Below, in pieces: positions 45,660 through 56,349 of a stretch of 64,000 nt of DNA. The notes under the pieces are model-generated. The model did not search any database. It saw nothing but the letters and a program-made list of their open reading frames with translations, and was not told the DNA's origin. The stretch comes from Pararobbsia alpina. Its GTDB lineage: Bacteria; Pseudomonadota; Gammaproteobacteria; Burkholderiales; Burkholderiaceae. The DNA is taken from assembly GCF_902859895.1 (NCBI RefSeq), contig NZ_CADIKM010000001.1, positions 248,001 through 312,000 of the forward strand, in the 5' to 3' direction. The first letter of the stretch is position 1. Each line of letters starts with the position of its first letter. A program made the translations under genes and the position numbers.

Positions 45660-47545
45660 CCGAGCGTGGCGCGCAGCGGCCCTCTCAGTGCATTGCAGAC
45701 CATCAGGTCTTCGGCATGCAGCAGGTCGTCGTGCGTGAGCACGCGCTCGCTGGCGTGCCATTGCGGATCCGCGAGGACGATCGCGCGCATCACGCCCGGC
45801 AGCAGGCCGCTCGAAAGGGGCGGCGTCCACCAATGGCCGTCGCGCTTGACGAAGACATTGCTACGGCCGCCCTCGGTGAGTTCGCCACGGGTGTTGAAGA
45901 ACAGCATGTCGAACGCGCCCTGCGTGTCGGCCGCGCGCCACGCACTGTCGTATTGATCGCGCCGGGTCGTCTTGTAGCGCAGCAAGGGATCATCGGCGTC
46001 AGTCGATGCATAGCCATGCTCGGCCGCCAGTACCAACTTGACCGGAATGTGCGGCAAAGGCGTGAGCGGCCCGCCACCGACCGTGACTGCGCCAGCCGCA
46101 TCGAGCGTGACCTTGACACGGTGCTCGCCGTCGCTGAGCTGCGGCAGGTAGGCGTTCACATGCTCGAGAATCGAGGTGGGATCGAATTTCATGCCGAGCT
46201 CGGCCGCGCTGTGCACGAGCCGGGCGAGATGCCGGTCGAGATGCGCGACGCCGCCGGCGCGAGTTGCACGCATCGTTTCGAACAGAGCCAATCCGGCATC
46301 GTTGCCCGTTGCAAATCCTGCTTTCACTTTACATTCATCCCATTCTGAAGCCGCGACGCTGTCGAGCACGATTCCCGCGCCGACACCCATTTCGCCCCGA
46401 TGCGTATCAGCATCGAGCACAAGCGTGCGGATCGCGACGGATAGACAGAAATTGCCACAGCGGCGCGTGTCCGTCGGTGCGTCCAGCCACCCAATCGAAC
46501 CGGTATAGAGGCCCCGCGGCGAAGTTTCGAGTTCGGCGATCAGCTCCATCGCCCGATGCTTCGGCGCTCCAGTGATCGATCCGCACGGAAACAGCGCACG
46601 CATGAGTTCGGCAAAGGAGCGTCCCGCGTCGATCCGCGCGCGCACCGTCGATGTCATCTGCCAGACGCGGCCATAGGCACCGACCGAAAACAGCGCGGGC
46701 ACCTCGACCGACCCGGTCTGCGCGACGCGCCCGATATCGTTGCGCAACAAGTCCACGATCATCAGGTTTTCGGCACGATTCTTGGGATCTGCCCGAAGAC
46801 CGGCTCGCACCCGTGCGTCCTCGTCCGGATCGTCGACACGGGCGGCCGTCCCCTTCATCGGTTGCGCACGCAGCATACCCGCCTCGTGCTGCAGAAAGAG
46901 TTCAGGCGAGCAGGACAGCACGAAGCGCGCATCCGGCAATGCGATCAGCGCGCCATAGCGCACGGGCTGCCGCGCCCGCAGTCGCCGGTAGAGGGACACC
47001 GGCGAACCGAGCACGTCGAAGCCGAGCCGGTAGGTATAGTTGATCTGATAGGTATCACCGCGCTCGAGCGCCGCGCGAATCTGCGCAAGCGCATCGTCGA
47101 AGCGTTCGCGCGGTGTATCTTCCTTGATCCGCGCGAGCCCTGCGGGAGCCGCTTGCAAGGCGGCATGATCCGCCTCCACGAGCCATGCATCGACGGCTTC
47201 ACGTGACAGGTGTTCGCAATTCGAGAAAAGCAAAAAGCGCAGCGCCGGTCTCCCGGCCTGCGCTTTTTGCTCCACTCCGGCATTCGCCCTTGCGACGCAC
47301 GCTTGCTCCGCATCGCCCGCCCGAGCGATGCGATCGACTGACACTTGCGTACCCCATTCATAGTCGGCGAGCACGATCGCATGCAGGCCGTCGCGCAACG
47401 CGCGCTCGGCTTGCGCGCAGACAGCCTCGGCATCGTCGGCGCCATACGAAGCCAACTCACCGACCAGCCCCGTATAAAGACGGCTGGTCGGTGCGGCCAG
47501 GGATGCGTCGCAATCGTCGAGCAACGCGAACGGCGTCAAACCCAT
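45656..47545 (-). CDS. pabB: fused aminodeoxychorismate synthase component I / aminodeoxychorismate lyase (PabB-PabC)
   Basis: A 629-residue bifunctional folate enzyme. Residues 1 to about 400 are PabB, which with a glutaminase partner makes aminodeoxychorismate. It has [52 protein letters not shown] and [18 protein letters not shown]. From about 415 is a class IV PLP lyase PabC ([40 protein letters not shown]) that releases p-aminobenzoate. The fusion is common in beta-proteobacteria. The coding sequence for residues 92-106 contains a terminator-like hairpin. It begins six bases after the dnaJ stop, so it may be read from the heat-shock transcript. Confidence 0.93.
   Translation of the reverse strand: MGLTPFALLDDCDASLAAPTSRLYTGLVGELASYGADDAEAVCAQAERALRDGLHAIVLADYEWGTQVSVDRIARAGDAEQACVARANAGVEQKAQAGRPALRFLLFSNCEHLSREAVDAWLVEADHAALQAAPAGLARIKEDTPRERFDDALAQIRAALERGDTYQINYTYRLGFDVLGSPVSLYRRLRARQPVRYGALIALPDARFVLSCSPELFLQHEAGMLRAQPMKGTAARVDDPDEDARVRAGLRADPKNRAENLMIVDLLRNDIGRVAQTGSVEVPALFSVGAYGRVWQMTSTVRARIDAGRSFAELMRALFPCGSITGAPKHRAMELIAELETSPRGLYTGSIGWLDAPTDTRRCGNFCLSVAIRTLVLDADTHRGEMGVGAGIVLDSVAASEWDECKVKAGFATGNDAGLALFETMRATRAGGVAHLDRHLARLVHSAAELGMKFDPTSILEHVNAYLPQLSDGEHRVKVTLDAAGAVTVGGGPLTPLPHIPVKLVLAAEHGYASTDADDPLLRYKTTRRDQYDSAWRAADTQGAFDMLFFNTRGELTEGGRSNVFVKRDGHWWTPPLSSGLLPGVMRAIVLADPQWHASERVLTHDDLLHAEDLMVCNALRGPLRATLG
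47230..47270 (-). other. terminator-like hairpin inside pabB
   Basis: Arms GCAAAAAGCGCAG and CTGCGCTTTTTGC are exact complements (13 pairs). They enclose GCCGG/CCGGC with a TCTC loop and one bulged base. On the coding strand the second arm ends in TTTTTGCTTTT, the shape of an intrinsic terminator, yet it lies fully in frame. It could be an attenuator, a small palindromic insertion, or chance. It encodes part of [15 protein letters not shown]. Confidence 0.75.
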
Positions 47546-47551
47546 CTGCTC

Positions 47552-48703
47552 CTATTCGAAGAAGCTCTTGACCCGATCGAACCAGCCCTTGCTTTGCGGG
47601 CTATGCCGCGCGCCGCCTTCGGTCAGCGACCGCTCGAATTGCTTGAGCAGATCACGCTGCGTATCGGTGAGCTTGACCGGCGTTTCGACTACCACATGCA
47701 CGTACAGGTCGCCGGGCACCGTGGCACGCACGCCCTTGATGCCTTTGCCGCGCAGACGGAACGTACGGCCCGATTGCGTGCCCTCGGGCACCGGGAACGT
47801 TACGCGGCCCGACAACGTGGGTACCTCGATCTCGCCACCGAGCGCCGCGTTCGTGAAGGCGATCGGCATCTGGCAGTGGAGGTCATCGCCGTCGCGCTCG
47901 AACACACTGTGCTGCTTGATATGGATCTCGACAAACAGATCACCCGATGGCCCCCCGTTCAGACCCGGCTCGCCGTTGCCAGCCGAGCGGATGCGCATGC
48001 CGTCGTCGATGCCGGCCGGGATCTTCACTTCGAGCGTCTTCGTCTGCTTGACCTTGCCCGCGCCGTGGCAATTCGTGCAAGGCTCGGGAATATAGCTGCC
48101 GGAGCCATGGCATTTCGGGCAGGTCTGCTGGATGCTGAAGAAGCCTTGTGACATCCGCACCGCACCGCTGCCGCCGCACGTCGGGCAGACCTCGGGCTTG
48201 GTGCCCGGCTTCGCGCCGTTGCCGTGGCAGATGTCGCAAGCGGTCCAGCTCGGCACGCGAATCTGCGTCTCGTAGCCGTGCGCCGCCTGCTCGAGCGTGA
48301 TCTCCATGCTGTAGCGCAGATCGGCGCCGCGATAGACCTGCGGACCACCGCCGCGCCCGCCGCGCTGACCGGCCCCGCCACCGCCGCCCGCAGCCTGGCC
48401 GAAGATATCACCGAAGATGTCGCCGAATGCCTCGGCAAATCCGCCAAAGCCCTGACCGCCCGCCCCCGCCATGTTCGGATCGACGCCTGCATGTCCGTAC
48501 TGGTCGTAGGCCGCGCGCTTCTGCGCGTCGGACAGCATTTCATAGGCTTCCTTCGCCTCCTTGAAATGCTCTTCCGCGTCCTTGTTGTCTGGATTCCGGT
48601 CGGGGTGATATTTCATCGCGAGCTTGCGATACGACTTCTTGATCTCGTCTTCGCTCGCGTTCTTGGCTACGCCCAGAACCTCGTAATAATCCCGTTTCGC
48701 CAT
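47552..48703 (-). CDS. dnaJ: co-chaperone DnaJ
   Basis: A 383-residue type I J-protein that stimulates DnaK ATPase and delivers unfolded clients. It has a J domain ([20 protein letters not shown] with HPD at 33-35), a Gly/Phe region, and a zinc domain of four CxxCxGxG repeats ([32 protein letters not shown]). The C-terminal substrate domains end [12 protein letters not shown]. The ATG at 48703 is used rather than the TTG seven codons upstream. It follows dnaK and precedes the pabB-pabC gene on the minus strand. Confidence 0.98.
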   Translation of the reverse strand: MAKRDYYEVLGVAKNASEDEIKKSYRKLAMKYHPDRNPDNKDAEEHFKEAKEAYEMLSDAQKRAAYDQYGHAGVDPNMAGAGGQGFGGFAEAFGDIFGDIFGQAAGGGGGAGQRGGRGGGPQVYRGADLRYSMEITLEQAAHGYETQIRVPSWTACDICHGNGAKPGTKPEVCPTCGGSGAVRMSQGFFSIQQTCPKCHGSGSYIPEPCTNCHGAGKVKQTKTLEVKIPAGIDDGMRIRSAGNGEPGLNGGPSGDLFVEIHIKQHSVFERDGDDLHCQMPIAFTNAALGGEIEVPTLSGRVTFPVPEGTQSGRTFRLRGKGIKGVRATVPGDLYVHVVVETPVKLTDTQRDLLKQFERSLTEGGARHSPQSKGWFDRVKSFFE

Positions 48704-48843
48704 AATCCGTGCTGATACTCGCAACGGGCCTCGCGACCCTCACAAACGATAAAGCCTGGTCGGCCCAAAACGGGACGCCAGGCGCCGCAATCGACAAGCA
48801 AACCGGCCGCGTGGGCTTGATCCGCGCGGCCGGTTGGTCCTGT

Positions 48844-50793
48844 TTAGTCCTTCTTGACTTCCTTGAACTCGGCGTCGAGCACGTCGTCTTCGGCCTTGGC
48901 CGAGGCCTGCTGCGCATGCTCGGCTTCCTGGCCACCCGCTGGCTGGGCATCGCCGGCCGCCTGCGCAGCCTGCATATCGGCATACATCTTTTCGCCGAGT
49001 TTTTGCGACGCCGCCGACAACGCTTCGACCTTTGCATCGATATCGGCCTTGTCGCCGCCGCGCACCGAGTCCTCGAGCGCCTTGATCGCTTCCTCGATCT
49101 TGGCCTTCTCGCCCGCCTCGAGCTTGTCGCCGTAGTCGACGAGCGCCTTGCGGCTGCTGTGGATCAGCGCATCGGCCTGATTGCGCGAATCGGCCAGCTC
49201 ACGCAGCTTGCGATCTTCGACGGCATTCGCCTCGGCATCCTTCACCATCTGTTCGATCTCGGCTTCGGAGAGGCCCGAGTTCGCCTTGATGGTGATCTTG
49301 TTTTCCTTGCCGGTCGCCTTGTCCTTCGCCGACACGTGCAGGATACCGTTTGCATCGATATCGAAACCGACTTCGATCTGCGGCACGCCACGCGGTGCGG
49401 GCGGGATGCCTTCGAGGTTGAACTCGCCGAGCAGCTTGTTGCCTGCCGCCATCTCGCGTTCGCCCTGGAACACCTTGATCGTCACCGCGGCCTGGCTGTC
49501 GTCAGCCGTCGAGAATGTCTGCGAATGCTTGGTCGGGATGGTCGTGTTCTTCGCGATCATCTTCGTCATCACGCCGCCAAGCGTCTCGATACCGAGCGAC
49601 AGGGGGCTCACGTCGAGCAGCAGCACGTCCTTGCGGTCGCCCGACAGCACCTGGCCCTGGATCGCCGCACCGACTGCAACGGCTTCGTCCGGATTCACGT
49701 CGCGACGCGGTTCCTTGCCGAAGAACTCCTTGACCTTCTCCTGCACCTTCGGCATCCGCGTCATGCCGCCGACGAGAATCACGTCGTCGATCTCGCCGAT
49801 CTTCACGCCTGCATCCTTGATCGCAATGCGGCACGGCTCGATCGTGCGTTCGACGAGTTCCTCGACGAGCGCCTCGAACTTCGCGCGGGTGATCTTCAGG
49901 TTCAAGTGCTTCGGACCGCTCGCATCGGCCGTGATGTACGGCAGATTGATTTCGGTCTGTTGCGAGCTCGACAGTTCGATCTTCGCTTTTTCGGCGGCTT
50001 CCTTCAGGCGCTGCAGCGCGAGCACGTCCTTCGAGAGGTCGACGCCCTGGTCCTTCTTGAACTCGCCGATGATGTAATCGATGATGCGCTGGTCGAAATC
50101 TTCGCCGCCGAGGAAGGTGTCGCCGTTGGTCGAGAGCACTTCGAACTGCTTTTCACCGTCGACGTCCGCGATCTCGATGATCGACACGTCGAACGTGCCG
50201 CCGCCGAGGTCATAGACGGCAATCTTGCGGTCGCCCTTCTCATTCTTGTCGAGGCCGAACGCCAGCGCGGCAGCGGTCGGTTCGTTGATGATCCGCCGCA
50301 CCTCGAGACCCGCGATGCGGCCGGCATCCTTGGTCGCCTGGCGCTGTGTGTCGTTGAAGTAGGCCGGTACCGTGATCACGGCTTCGGTGACAGTCTCGCC
50401 CAGATAGTCTTCGGCGGTCTTCTTCATCTTGCGAAGGACTTCGGCCGAAATCTGCGGCGGCGCCAGCTGCGAGTCGCGCACGTCGATCCATGCATCGCCG
50501 TTATCGGCCTTGCTGATCTTGTAGGGCATCAGGCCGATGTCCTTCTGCACTTCCTTTTCTTCGAAGCGCCGGCCGATCAGCCGCTTGACCGCGTACAGCG
50601 TGTTGCGCGGATTGGTCACGGCCTGACGTTTGGCCGGTGCGCCCACGAGAATCTCGCCGTCTTCCATATAGGCGATGATCGACGGCGTGGTGCGCGCACC
50701 TTCCGAGTTCTCGATCACCTTTGTGGTGTTGCCTTCCATGATCGCCACACACGAGTTCGTGGTGCCGAGGTCGATACCGATAATTCTGCCCAT
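48844..50793 (-). CDS. dnaK: chaperone DnaK (Hsp70)
   Basis: A 649-residue Hsp70. The ATPase domain starts [17 protein letters not shown] and contains [29 protein letters not shown] and [13 protein letters not shown]. The substrate-binding domain follows the linker near [14 protein letters not shown], and the C-terminal tail is acidic (EAEHAQQ to AEFKEVKKD). It folds nascent and stress-denatured proteins with DnaJ and GrpE. A sigma-32-type promoter lies about 75-100 bases upstream, separate from the one before grpE. I start at the second Met of MRMGRI. Confidence 0.98.
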   Translation of the reverse strand: MGRIIGIDLGTTNSCVAIMEGNTTKVIENSEGARTTPSIIAYMEDGEILVGAPAKRQAVTNPRNTLYAVKRLIGRRFEEKEVQKDIGLMPYKISKADNGDAWIDVRDSQLAPPQISAEVLRKMKKTAEDYLGETVTEAVITVPAYFNDTQRQATKDAGRIAGLEVRRIINEPTAAALAFGLDKNEKGDRKIAVYDLGGGTFDVSIIEIADVDGEKQFEVLSTNGDTFLGGEDFDQRIIDYIIGEFKKDQGVDLSKDVLALQRLKEAAEKAKIELSSSQQTEINLPYITADASGPKHLNLKITRAKFEALVEELVERTIEPCRIAIKDAGVKIGEIDDVILVGGMTRMPKVQEKVKEFFGKEPRRDVNPDEAVAVGAAIQGQVLSGDRKDVLLLDVSPLSLGIETLGGVMTKMIAKNTTIPTKHSQTFSTADDSQAAVTIKVFQGEREMAAGNKLLGEFNLEGIPPAPRGVPQIEVGFDIDANGILHVSAKDKATGKENKITIKANSGLSEAEIEQMVKDAEANAVEDRKLRELADSRNQADALIHSSRKALVDYGDKLEAGEKAKIEEAIKALEDSVRGGDKADIDAKVEALSAASQKLGEKMYADMQAAQAAGDAQPAGGQEAEHAQQASAKAEDDVLDAEFKEVKKD

Positions 50794-50864
50794 TCTCAAA
50801 TCTCCGTTATTTCCGTATCCGCAGCCCCGCTCTCGAGCCAGGCCAACGATGTTCGATGTCGTGT

Positions 50865-50893
50865 AAATCGGGGCGCGCTACCTGCTTTTCAAG
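50865..50893 (-). promoter_or_regulatory. sigma-32 (heat-shock) promoter of dnaK
   Basis: On the minus strand the -35 element CTTGAAA and -10 element CCCCGATTT are 13 bases apart, close to the RpoH consensus (CTTGAAA and CCCCATNT). It sits in the grpE-dnaK spacer. Confidence 0.8.
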
Positions 50894-51004
50894 ACCCTGA
50901 GTCAAACAGGGCTACTTTTTTCGAGCGATCTTCTTGCGCGCCCAGTCCAGCTGTGCCGTCATGCCCGCTGTCGTGCCGACCGGTATGGCTGTCCGCCCTG
51001 GCGG

Positions 51005-51052
51005 CCTGAACTCTGGCCTGAACGCTGACCTGAACTTCTGGCCTGCCGCTCA
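51005..51052. repeat. 12-13-base tandem repeat between grpE and dnaK
   Basis: Three consecutive copies, CCTGAACTCTGG, CCTGAACGCTGA and CCTGAACTTCTGG, are followed by a partial copy CCTGCCGCTCA. They lie just downstream of grpE on the minus strand. Confidence 0.75.
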
Positions 51053-51081
51053 CGGGCGACGCACCTTGCCGGCCCGGCGGG

Positions 51082-51669
51082 CTACTTCGGTGCTGAAACC
51101 GTCACCAACGCCGGGCGCAGCACGCGGTCGGCGATCAGGAAACCCTTCTGCAGAACGGTGACGACCGTGTTGGATTCCTGTTCGGACGGCACCATCGAGA
51201 TGGCCTGATGACGATGCGGATCGAACTTCTCGCCGACGGGATTGATCACGGCGACGCGGCCCTTTTCGAGTGCCGAATTGAGCTGACGCAAGGTCAACTC
51301 GATGCCCTCGCGCACCTTGACGAGATCGCCAGAGGAATCGGTGGCCGCGGCCTCGAGACTGTCGATCACCGGAAGCAGATGCTCGGCGAACCGCTCGATC
51401 GCGAATTTGTGCGTCTTTTCGACATCTTCCTGGGCGCGCCGACGCACATTCTCCGTCTCGGCCTTCGCGCGCAAGAAGCTTTCCTGCATTTCGGCGAGTT
51501 TGGCCTGGACCTCGGCGAGCGCCGCATCCGCGTCAGCCGGCGCAGCCGGTGCAGCCGCTGTGTCGTTGCCGGGCACGGGGCCCGTCGTCTGGCTGGCCGC
51601 CTGGGCGGCGGCAGCTGTCTCGGGCGTCTCGCCCGGGGCCTGCGTCGCTTGGTTTTCTTCCATGCTCAT
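51082..51669 (-). CDS. grpE: nucleotide exchange factor GrpE
   Basis: A 195-residue protein that exchanges ADP for ATP on DnaK. The variable acidic/Ala-rich N-terminus leads to a long coiled coil ([32 protein letters not shown]). The C-terminal beta domain reads [17 protein letters not shown] and [20 protein letters not shown]. Starts at 51669 and 51663 (MEENQ) are both possible. A sigma-32-type promoter lies about 120-140 bases upstream. Order grpE, dnaK, dnaJ on one strand is standard. Confidence 0.97.
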   Translation of the reverse strand: MSMEENQATQAPGETPETAAAAQAASQTTGPVPGNDTAAAPAAPADADAALAEVQAKLAEMQESFLRAKAETENVRRRAQEDVEKTHKFAIERFAEHLLPVIDSLEAAATDSSGDLVKVREGIELTLRQLNSALEKGRVAVINPVGEKFDPHRHQAISMVPSEQESNTVVTVLQKGFLIADRVLRPALVTVSAPK

Positions 51670-52068
51670 TCCGTCTGTGGTCGATCAGATTCGTGGGTGG
51701 GTACGATGCAGTCCGGCACCTCGCAGGAGCACCGCAGCCCGCCGCGTCATGCCTTTCGGGGGCAAATGACGCGCTTTGTGCGATATCGGGCTGCTCATAC
51801 ACCTTTTCAAGCCCCAATTCGACAATTTTTTGTAGAACACTGCATTGCAACGCGCGGTTACATAGTCGTGCGGTCTCTCGTCGTAATCCGATTGAGCCTG
51901 CTTTTTTGCTGGCCTACACTTGATTCATCAAGCGCATCTCTCGCGCCTGCGAACCTTCCCATGCGCCGTCCATCGCGCTCGGGGGAACCCGCCGGCTCAC
52001 CGTGCCGCGAGCGTTTGCGCCTCCGGCCTGCCCCACGGCGGGCCACTCACCGTCGCGAAGGGTTCATC
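51670..52068. other. divergent spacer between grpE and the 53-codon ORF
   Basis: About 400 bases holding the grpE heat-shock promoter on the minus strand. On the plus strand nothing precedes the small ORF that I can call a promoter. No repeats were seen in this part. Confidence 0.45.
51783..51811 (-). promoter_or_regulatory. sigma-32 (heat-shock) promoter of grpE
   Basis: On the minus strand CTTGAAA is followed after 14 bases by CCCGATAT, close to the RpoH consensus. It is the second such promoter within 1 kb, matching the grpE and dnaK transcription units. No CIRCE repeat was seen nearby. Confidence 0.8.
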
Positions 52069-52230
52069 ATGAGACTGGGCTATGCGATTGCGACAGTCGC
52101 GGCCGTGTTGATCGCGACCACACTGACGATCTGCCTGTCAGGTGCGGTCACCCGCTGCAATTCCGAATATGGGGGCGCCAAAGCCACCATCATGTCATGG
52201 GTCGCCCCGCGCACGGTTGTGTGCCACTGA
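52069..52230 (+). CDS. small hypothetical membrane or secreted protein, 53 residues
   Basis: A short ORF with AAGGG about eight bases before its ATG. The product is MRLGYAIATVAAVLIATTL followed by TICLSGAVTRC, a positively charged start and a long hydrophobic helix typical of a signal anchor or signal peptide. A short tail holds three further polar or hydrophobic patches and ends VCH. Three cysteines are present. I recognise no family. It lies alone between divergent grpE and the hslR end, with a tandem repeat just downstream. Confidence 0.5.
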   Translation: MRLGYAIATVAAVLIATTLTICLSGAVTRCNSEYGGAKATIMSWVAPRTVVCH

Positions 52231-52287
52231 AACCGGCGGCCTGGAACGGATAAGCTGAAGCCGGCGACCTTGTGTGCCTGCTGCGGA

Positions 52288-52359
52288 CCGATGCATTGTC
52301 GCAGAGCAATCCCTTGTCGCAGACCCATCCCCTGTCGCAGAGCAATCCCTTGTGGCAGA
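52288..52359. repeat. 18-base tandem repeat, four copies, after hslR
   Basis: Units such as GCAATCCCTTGTCGCAGA and CCCATCCCCTGTCGCAGA repeat exactly every 18 bases, with a divergent first copy (52288-52305). The array ends a few bases before the hslR stop and lies between hslR and the 53-codon ORF, which converge here. Confidence 0.85.
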
Positions 52360-52365
52360 CCGATT

Positions 52366-52773
52366 CTAGTCCCCGCCCGAAAAGCGGTCGATCACGCGGC
52401 GCTCACGCTTGGTCGGCCGGCCATGACGTTCTTCCGCGGGTTCGTGAAACACTTTCCGGCGTTCGAGCTCGGTGCGCCGCGCCGCAATGCTTTCGTCCGT
52501 CTCGGCGTAGAGCGTCTGCGCAACCGTTGCCGGACCGCGCACTTCGCAGATGCCCTTGACCTCGACGACCCAACGCACGCGCTCGATCTCGATCGTCACG
52601 AGGTCGCCGACCTTGACTTCCTTCGCCGTCTTGACGGCGTCGCCGTTGATTCGCGCACGCCCTTTGTCGACCGCATCGGCCGCCATGGAACGGGTCTTGA
52701 AAAAGCGCGCGGCCCAGAGCCATTTGTCGATGCGCAGCCGCGCACCGGGCTCGGTCGAGATCTTGTATTGCAT
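52366..52773 (-). CDS. hslR: heat-shock ribosome-associated protein Hsp15
   Basis: A 135-residue S4-domain RNA-binding protein (RLRIDKWLWAARFFKTRSMA, then GRARINGDAVKTAKEVKVGD). The C-terminal tail is basic (RPTKRERRVIDRFSGGD), as in E. coli Hsp15, which rescues stalled 50S subunits carrying nascent chains after heat shock. It is the third gene of the hrcA-hemH-hslR run, with about 14 bases after hemH. Confidence 0.92.
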   Translation of the reverse strand: MQYKISTEPGARLRIDKWLWAARFFKTRSMAADAVDKGRARINGDAVKTAKEVKVGDLVTIEIERVRWVVEVKGICEVRGPATVAQTLYAETDESIAARRTELERRKVFHEPAEERHGRPTKRERRVIDRFSGGD

Positions 52774-52787
52774 GACGTTCTGCGCGC

Positions 52788-53993
52788 CTAGCGCGTAAAG
52801 TCGGCCGCCGCGGCGCCATGGCCCGGGTGCGGCACGGCCGTGGAGGGAGGGATGGCGGAGTGTGAGGCCGAAGCCGACCCGGCCCCGAAGCCCGCACCGG
52901 TCGCAGCCCCGGATGAGGCGTCAAATGACGCGCCAGACGATCCGGGCATCGGCTCGAGCCAGCCTCCGAGGTTGGTCAGCGCGAGTTCGCCGAGCGCGTC
53001 AATGAAGAGCGGCGACGCATTGACGCACGGAATCCGGTGGTAGACCTTGCCGCCGGCTTTGATGAACGCGTCGCGCCCTTCCATGCCGATTTCCTCGATC
53101 GTTTCGATGCAGTCGGCCGTGAAGCCCGGGCAGAATACGTCGACGCGCGTCACGCCAGCCGCGCCGAGTTCGGCGAGAGACGGAGCCGTGTAAGGCTGGA
53201 GCCACTCCTCACGGCCGAAACGCGACTGGAACGTCACCCGGCAACTCGTCTCATCGAGCCCGAGCGCGCGGGCGAGCAAGGCGCCGGTCAATTGACACTG
53301 GTCGTGATACGGATCGCCGAGATCCAGCGTGCGCTTGGGCAGACCGTGGAAGCTCAGCAGCAGCCGGTCGCCGGCCGCAAAATCGGGCGTGCCATGGATC
53401 GTCCAGTATTCCCGCAGCTGGGCCACGAGCGAGGCAATATATCCGGGCGCATCGGGATACTGCTTGATGACACGGATTTCCGGCTGGTTGCGCATGCGGC
53501 GCATCGCCTGGGCCACCTTGTCGAACAGGGTGGCTGTCGTAGAGGCCGCGTATTGCGGGTACATCGGCAGAAGCAGCACGCGGTCCGCGCCGGCGCGCTT
53601 GAGCTGGCCGAGCACATCGGCGATCGAGGGCGTACCGTAGCGCATCGCATACTCGACCAGCACCGGCGCGCCTTGCGCGGCGAACCAGTTGCGCAGAGCC
53701 TGGACCTGCTGCTCGGTATGGACCCTCAGGGGCGAGCCTTCGGGCATCCACACCGAAGCGTACTTGTGTGCGGACGAACGGCCCCGGAACGGCAGGATCA
53801 GGCTGCGCAGGATCGGCTGCCAGAGCCAGGACGGAATTTCGACCACACGCGGGTCGGACAAAAACTCGGCAAGATAGCGGCGCACGGCAGCCGGCGTCGG
53901 CGCATCCGGCGTGCCGAGATTGATCAGCAGCACGGCCGTGCGGCGCGCGCCCGCGTTGGGGTTCTGCGAGGGAAGTTCGAGATCGAAACGCAT
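52788..53993 (-). CDS. hemH: ferrochelatase
   Basis: A 401-residue enzyme that inserts iron into protoporphyrin IX. It has [44 protein letters not shown] with the metal-site histidine, [28 protein letters not shown] and [15 protein letters not shown] with the catalytic Glu. The conserved fold ends near [10 protein letters not shown]; about 45 further residues of Ala/Ser/Gly/Pro-rich tail are unusual. The ATG lies five bases past the hrcA stop, so expression is likely linked. Confidence 0.96.
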   Translation of the reverse strand: MRFDLELPSQNPNAGARRTAVLLINLGTPDAPTPAAVRRYLAEFLSDPRVVEIPSWLWQPILRSLILPFRGRSSAHKYASVWMPEGSPLRVHTEQQVQALRNWFAAQGAPVLVEYAMRYGTPSIADVLGQLKRAGADRVLLLPMYPQYAASTTATLFDKVAQAMRRMRNQPEIRVIKQYPDAPGYIASLVAQLREYWTIHGTPDFAAGDRLLLSFHGLPKRTLDLGDPYHDQCQLTGALLARALGLDETSCRVTFQSRFGREEWLQPYTAPSLAELGAAGVTRVDVFCPGFTADCIETIEEIGMEGRDAFIKAGGKVYHRIPCVNASPLFIDALGELALTNLGGWLEPMPGSSGASFDASSGAATGAGFGAGSASASHSAIPPSTAVPHPGHGAAAADFTR

Positions 53994-53998
53994 CAGGC

Positions 53999-55018
53999 TC
54001 AATGCTGGCTGAGCGCGCTCGACAGCAGGCGCGCGGTAATGTCGACGATCGGAATCACGCGCTGGTAGGCCATCCGGGTCGGACCGATGACACCGAGCGT
54101 ACCGACGATCTTGCCGTCGACCTCGTAGGGCGCCGTGACGACGCTCATCTCTTCGATCGGCACGAGATTCGATTCCCCGCCGATAAAGATCTGCACGCCC
54201 TGCGCGTGGCTCGAGACATCGAGCAATTGCAGCAGGCTCGTGCGCTGGTCGAAAACATCGAACAGCTTGCGCAGCCGGGCCATGTCCGACGACAGGTCGG
54301 CGACTTCGAGCAGATTGCGCTCACCCGAGATCAGCACCGTCTCACCGGGGTCGCTTTCGTCGGTGCTGGCCGCGACCGCCTGATGCATCAAGTGCGTCAT
54401 GTCGCCGCGCAGCGCGTCGATCTCCTCGCGCAGCCGGCGCCGGACCTCATCGAAGCTGAGTCCCGCGAAGTGGCCGTTGATATAGTTCGACGCCTCGATC
54501 AGTTGCGATGGCGAATATTCGCGCTGGGTCGCCATGATTCGATTCTGTACGTCACCCTCGGGTGTCACGATGATCAGCAGGATCCGTTTTTCGGACAGCC
54601 GCATGAACTCGATCTGCTTGAAAACATGGCTGCGCCGGGGGGTGAGCACGACACCCGCGAACTGGGACAGATTGGAGAGCACGCTCGCCGCCGCGGCAAC
54701 CAGCTTGGTCGGTTCAGCCGGCGTGAGACGCTGCTGGACATCGTGCTTGACCTGCTCGTTGTCCGACATCGTTTGCACGGTCAACATCGTATCGACGAAC
54801 AAACGGTAGGCACGCGGCGTCGGCACCCGGCCCGCCGACGTATGCGGGCTCGATACCAGACCCAGTTCCTCGAGGTCGGACATCACGTTGCGAATGGTCG
54901 CCGGCGACAATTCGAGCCCCGAGTACTTTGACAGGGTGCGCGAACCCACAGGCTGACCTTCGGCGATATACCGCTCGATCAGGGTCTTTAGCAGGGTTTG
55001 GGCGCGTGGGTCTAGCAT
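53999..55018 (-). CDS. hrcA: heat-inducible transcription repressor HrcA
   Basis: A 339-residue repressor that binds CIRCE elements and is kept active by GroE. It has a winged-helix N-terminus ([39 protein letters not shown] and [14 protein letters not shown]) and C-terminal HrcA and ligand-like domains ending near [13 protein letters not shown]. No CIRCE palindrome was seen in this window, so its targets (probably groESL) lie elsewhere. It leads the hrcA-hemH-hslR operon and diverges from nadK. Confidence 0.96.
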   Translation of the reverse strand: MLDPRAQTLLKTLIERYIAEGQPVGSRTLSKYSGLELSPATIRNVMSDLEELGLVSSPHTSAGRVPTPRAYRLFVDTMLTVQTMSDNEQVKHDVQQRLTPAEPTKLVAAAASVLSNLSQFAGVVLTPRRSHVFKQIEFMRLSEKRILLIIVTPEGDVQNRIMATQREYSPSQLIEASNYINGHFAGLSFDEVRRRLREEIDALRGDMTHLMHQAVAASTDESDPGETVLISGERNLLEVADLSSDMARLRKLFDVFDQRTSLLQLLDVSSHAQGVQIFIGGESNLVPIEEMSVVTAPYEVDGKIVGTLGVIGPTRMAYQRVIPIVDITARLLSSALSQH

Positions 55019-55249
55019 GGATCGATTGTAACCGCATGGCGGCACGATGCATGCGGGTAAACAGGGTGCGTTACCGCCATCTGTTGCTTTGCGCTTGCAT
55101 TTCAGGTTTGCTCACGCGTATCTTCTGCATCCCGTGCCGGCCTTCATTCGGGTTTCATTCTACCCGCTGTCCTCTTGACGAGGCGCCGTTCGGGTGGCAG
55201 CTATGGTGTAATTCGAGCACGCATTCAAGCAGGAACGAGGGGGAGACTA

Positions 55250-56131
55250 TTGAAGACCGTCGCGCTGATCGGCCGGGCAAATACGCCGGGCATTACCGAG
55301 CCGCTCAAGGCGCTGGCCAGTTGCATCACGGCCAAGGGCTACGAGGTGGTTTTCGAATCCGAAACGGCAGCGGCCCTCGACCTTGAAGGCTTTCGCGGGC
55401 TCACGCCCGAGGAGATCGGCGCGCAGGCCGATGTGGCCGTGGTGGTCGGCGGCGACGGCACGATGCTCGGCATCGGCCGCCAGCTCGCGCCCTACGGCAC
55501 GCCCCTGATCGGCATCAATGCGGGACGGCTTGGCTTCATCACCGACATTCCGCTCGACGAGATGCGCACAGTCGTGCCCCAGATGCTCGCGGGCGCCTGC
55601 GAACGCGAGGAACGCATGCTGCTCGAAGCGCGCATCGTGCGGGACGGCGCGACCATCTACAAGGCCGATGCGCTCAACGACGTCGTGGTCAACCGTTCGG
55701 GCTTCTCAGGCATGGCCGAACTGCGTGTCTCGGTCGACGGCCGTTTCATGTACAACCAGCGTTCGGACGGCCTGATCGTCGCGACGCCGACGGGCTCGAC
55801 AGCCTATGCGCTGTCCTCGCAGGGGCCGATCCTGCATCCTCAGCTGGCGGGTATCGTCCTGGTGCCGATCGCGCCGCATGCGCTTTCGAACCGGCCGATC
55901 GTTCTATCCGACGACTCGGAAATCGCGATACGAATCGTCTCAGGACGAGACGTGAATGTGAACTTCGACATGCAATCGTTCACCGCGCTCGAACTCAACG
56001 ACACGATCGAAGTGCGGCGAGCCAGTCACACCGTGCCCTTCCTGCATCCGATCGGTCACAGTCACTACGCGACCCTGCGCGAGAAACTGCACTGGAACGA
56101 ATACCCTTCGAACGAGGACGACCCGGTCTGA
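55250..56131 (+). CDS. nadK: NAD kinase
   Basis: A 293-residue enzyme that phosphorylates NAD to NADP. The diagnostic GGDGTMLG and [12 protein letters not shown] are present, followed by [28 protein letters not shown] (in parts) and the C-terminal FDMQSF region. The start is TTG at 55250 ([13 protein letters not shown]), preceded by GGGGGAG. Earlier in-frame codons give an untypical basic leader. It diverges from hrcA, and recN follows after about 220 bases, an order common in beta-proteobacteria. Confidence 0.95.
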   Translation: MKTVALIGRANTPGITEPLKALASCITAKGYEVVFESETAAALDLEGFRGLTPEEIGAQADVAVVVGGDGTMLGIGRQLAPYGTPLIGINAGRLGFITDIPLDEMRTVVPQMLAGACEREERMLLEARIVRDGATIYKADALNDVVVNRSGFSGMAELRVSVDGRFMYNQRSDGLIVATPTGSTAYALSSQGPILHPQLAGIVLVPIAPHALSNRPIVLSDDSEIAIRIVSGRDVNVNFDMQSFTALELNDTIEVRRASHTVPFLHPIGHSHYATLREKLHWNEYPSNEDDPV

Positions 56132-56349
56132 GGGCCTCGCCACTGGCGCGCGCCCGGATCGAGGCAGCTGGCGGTCCCCGCTGCCTGCCTTCACTGGCCG
56201 GGTGCTCGTGGCGGCCAACTTGCCGGTCGCCCCTCCCGTCCGCCTCACCATCGCGCTGACATCCGGGTAGGGCAAAATCCTCCCGCATCTCAGGTAATCT
56301 TCTGTTTTCCGATTTCGTCGCCTGTGCCGCCCTGGAGTGCTCGCTTCCC

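Noticed and set aside
48709-51009. 766-codon plus-strand ORF
   Set aside because: It is exactly antisense to dnaK and part of its neighbours; high-GC codon bias keeps this frame open. The sequence is Arg/Leu/Asp-rich with no family pattern.
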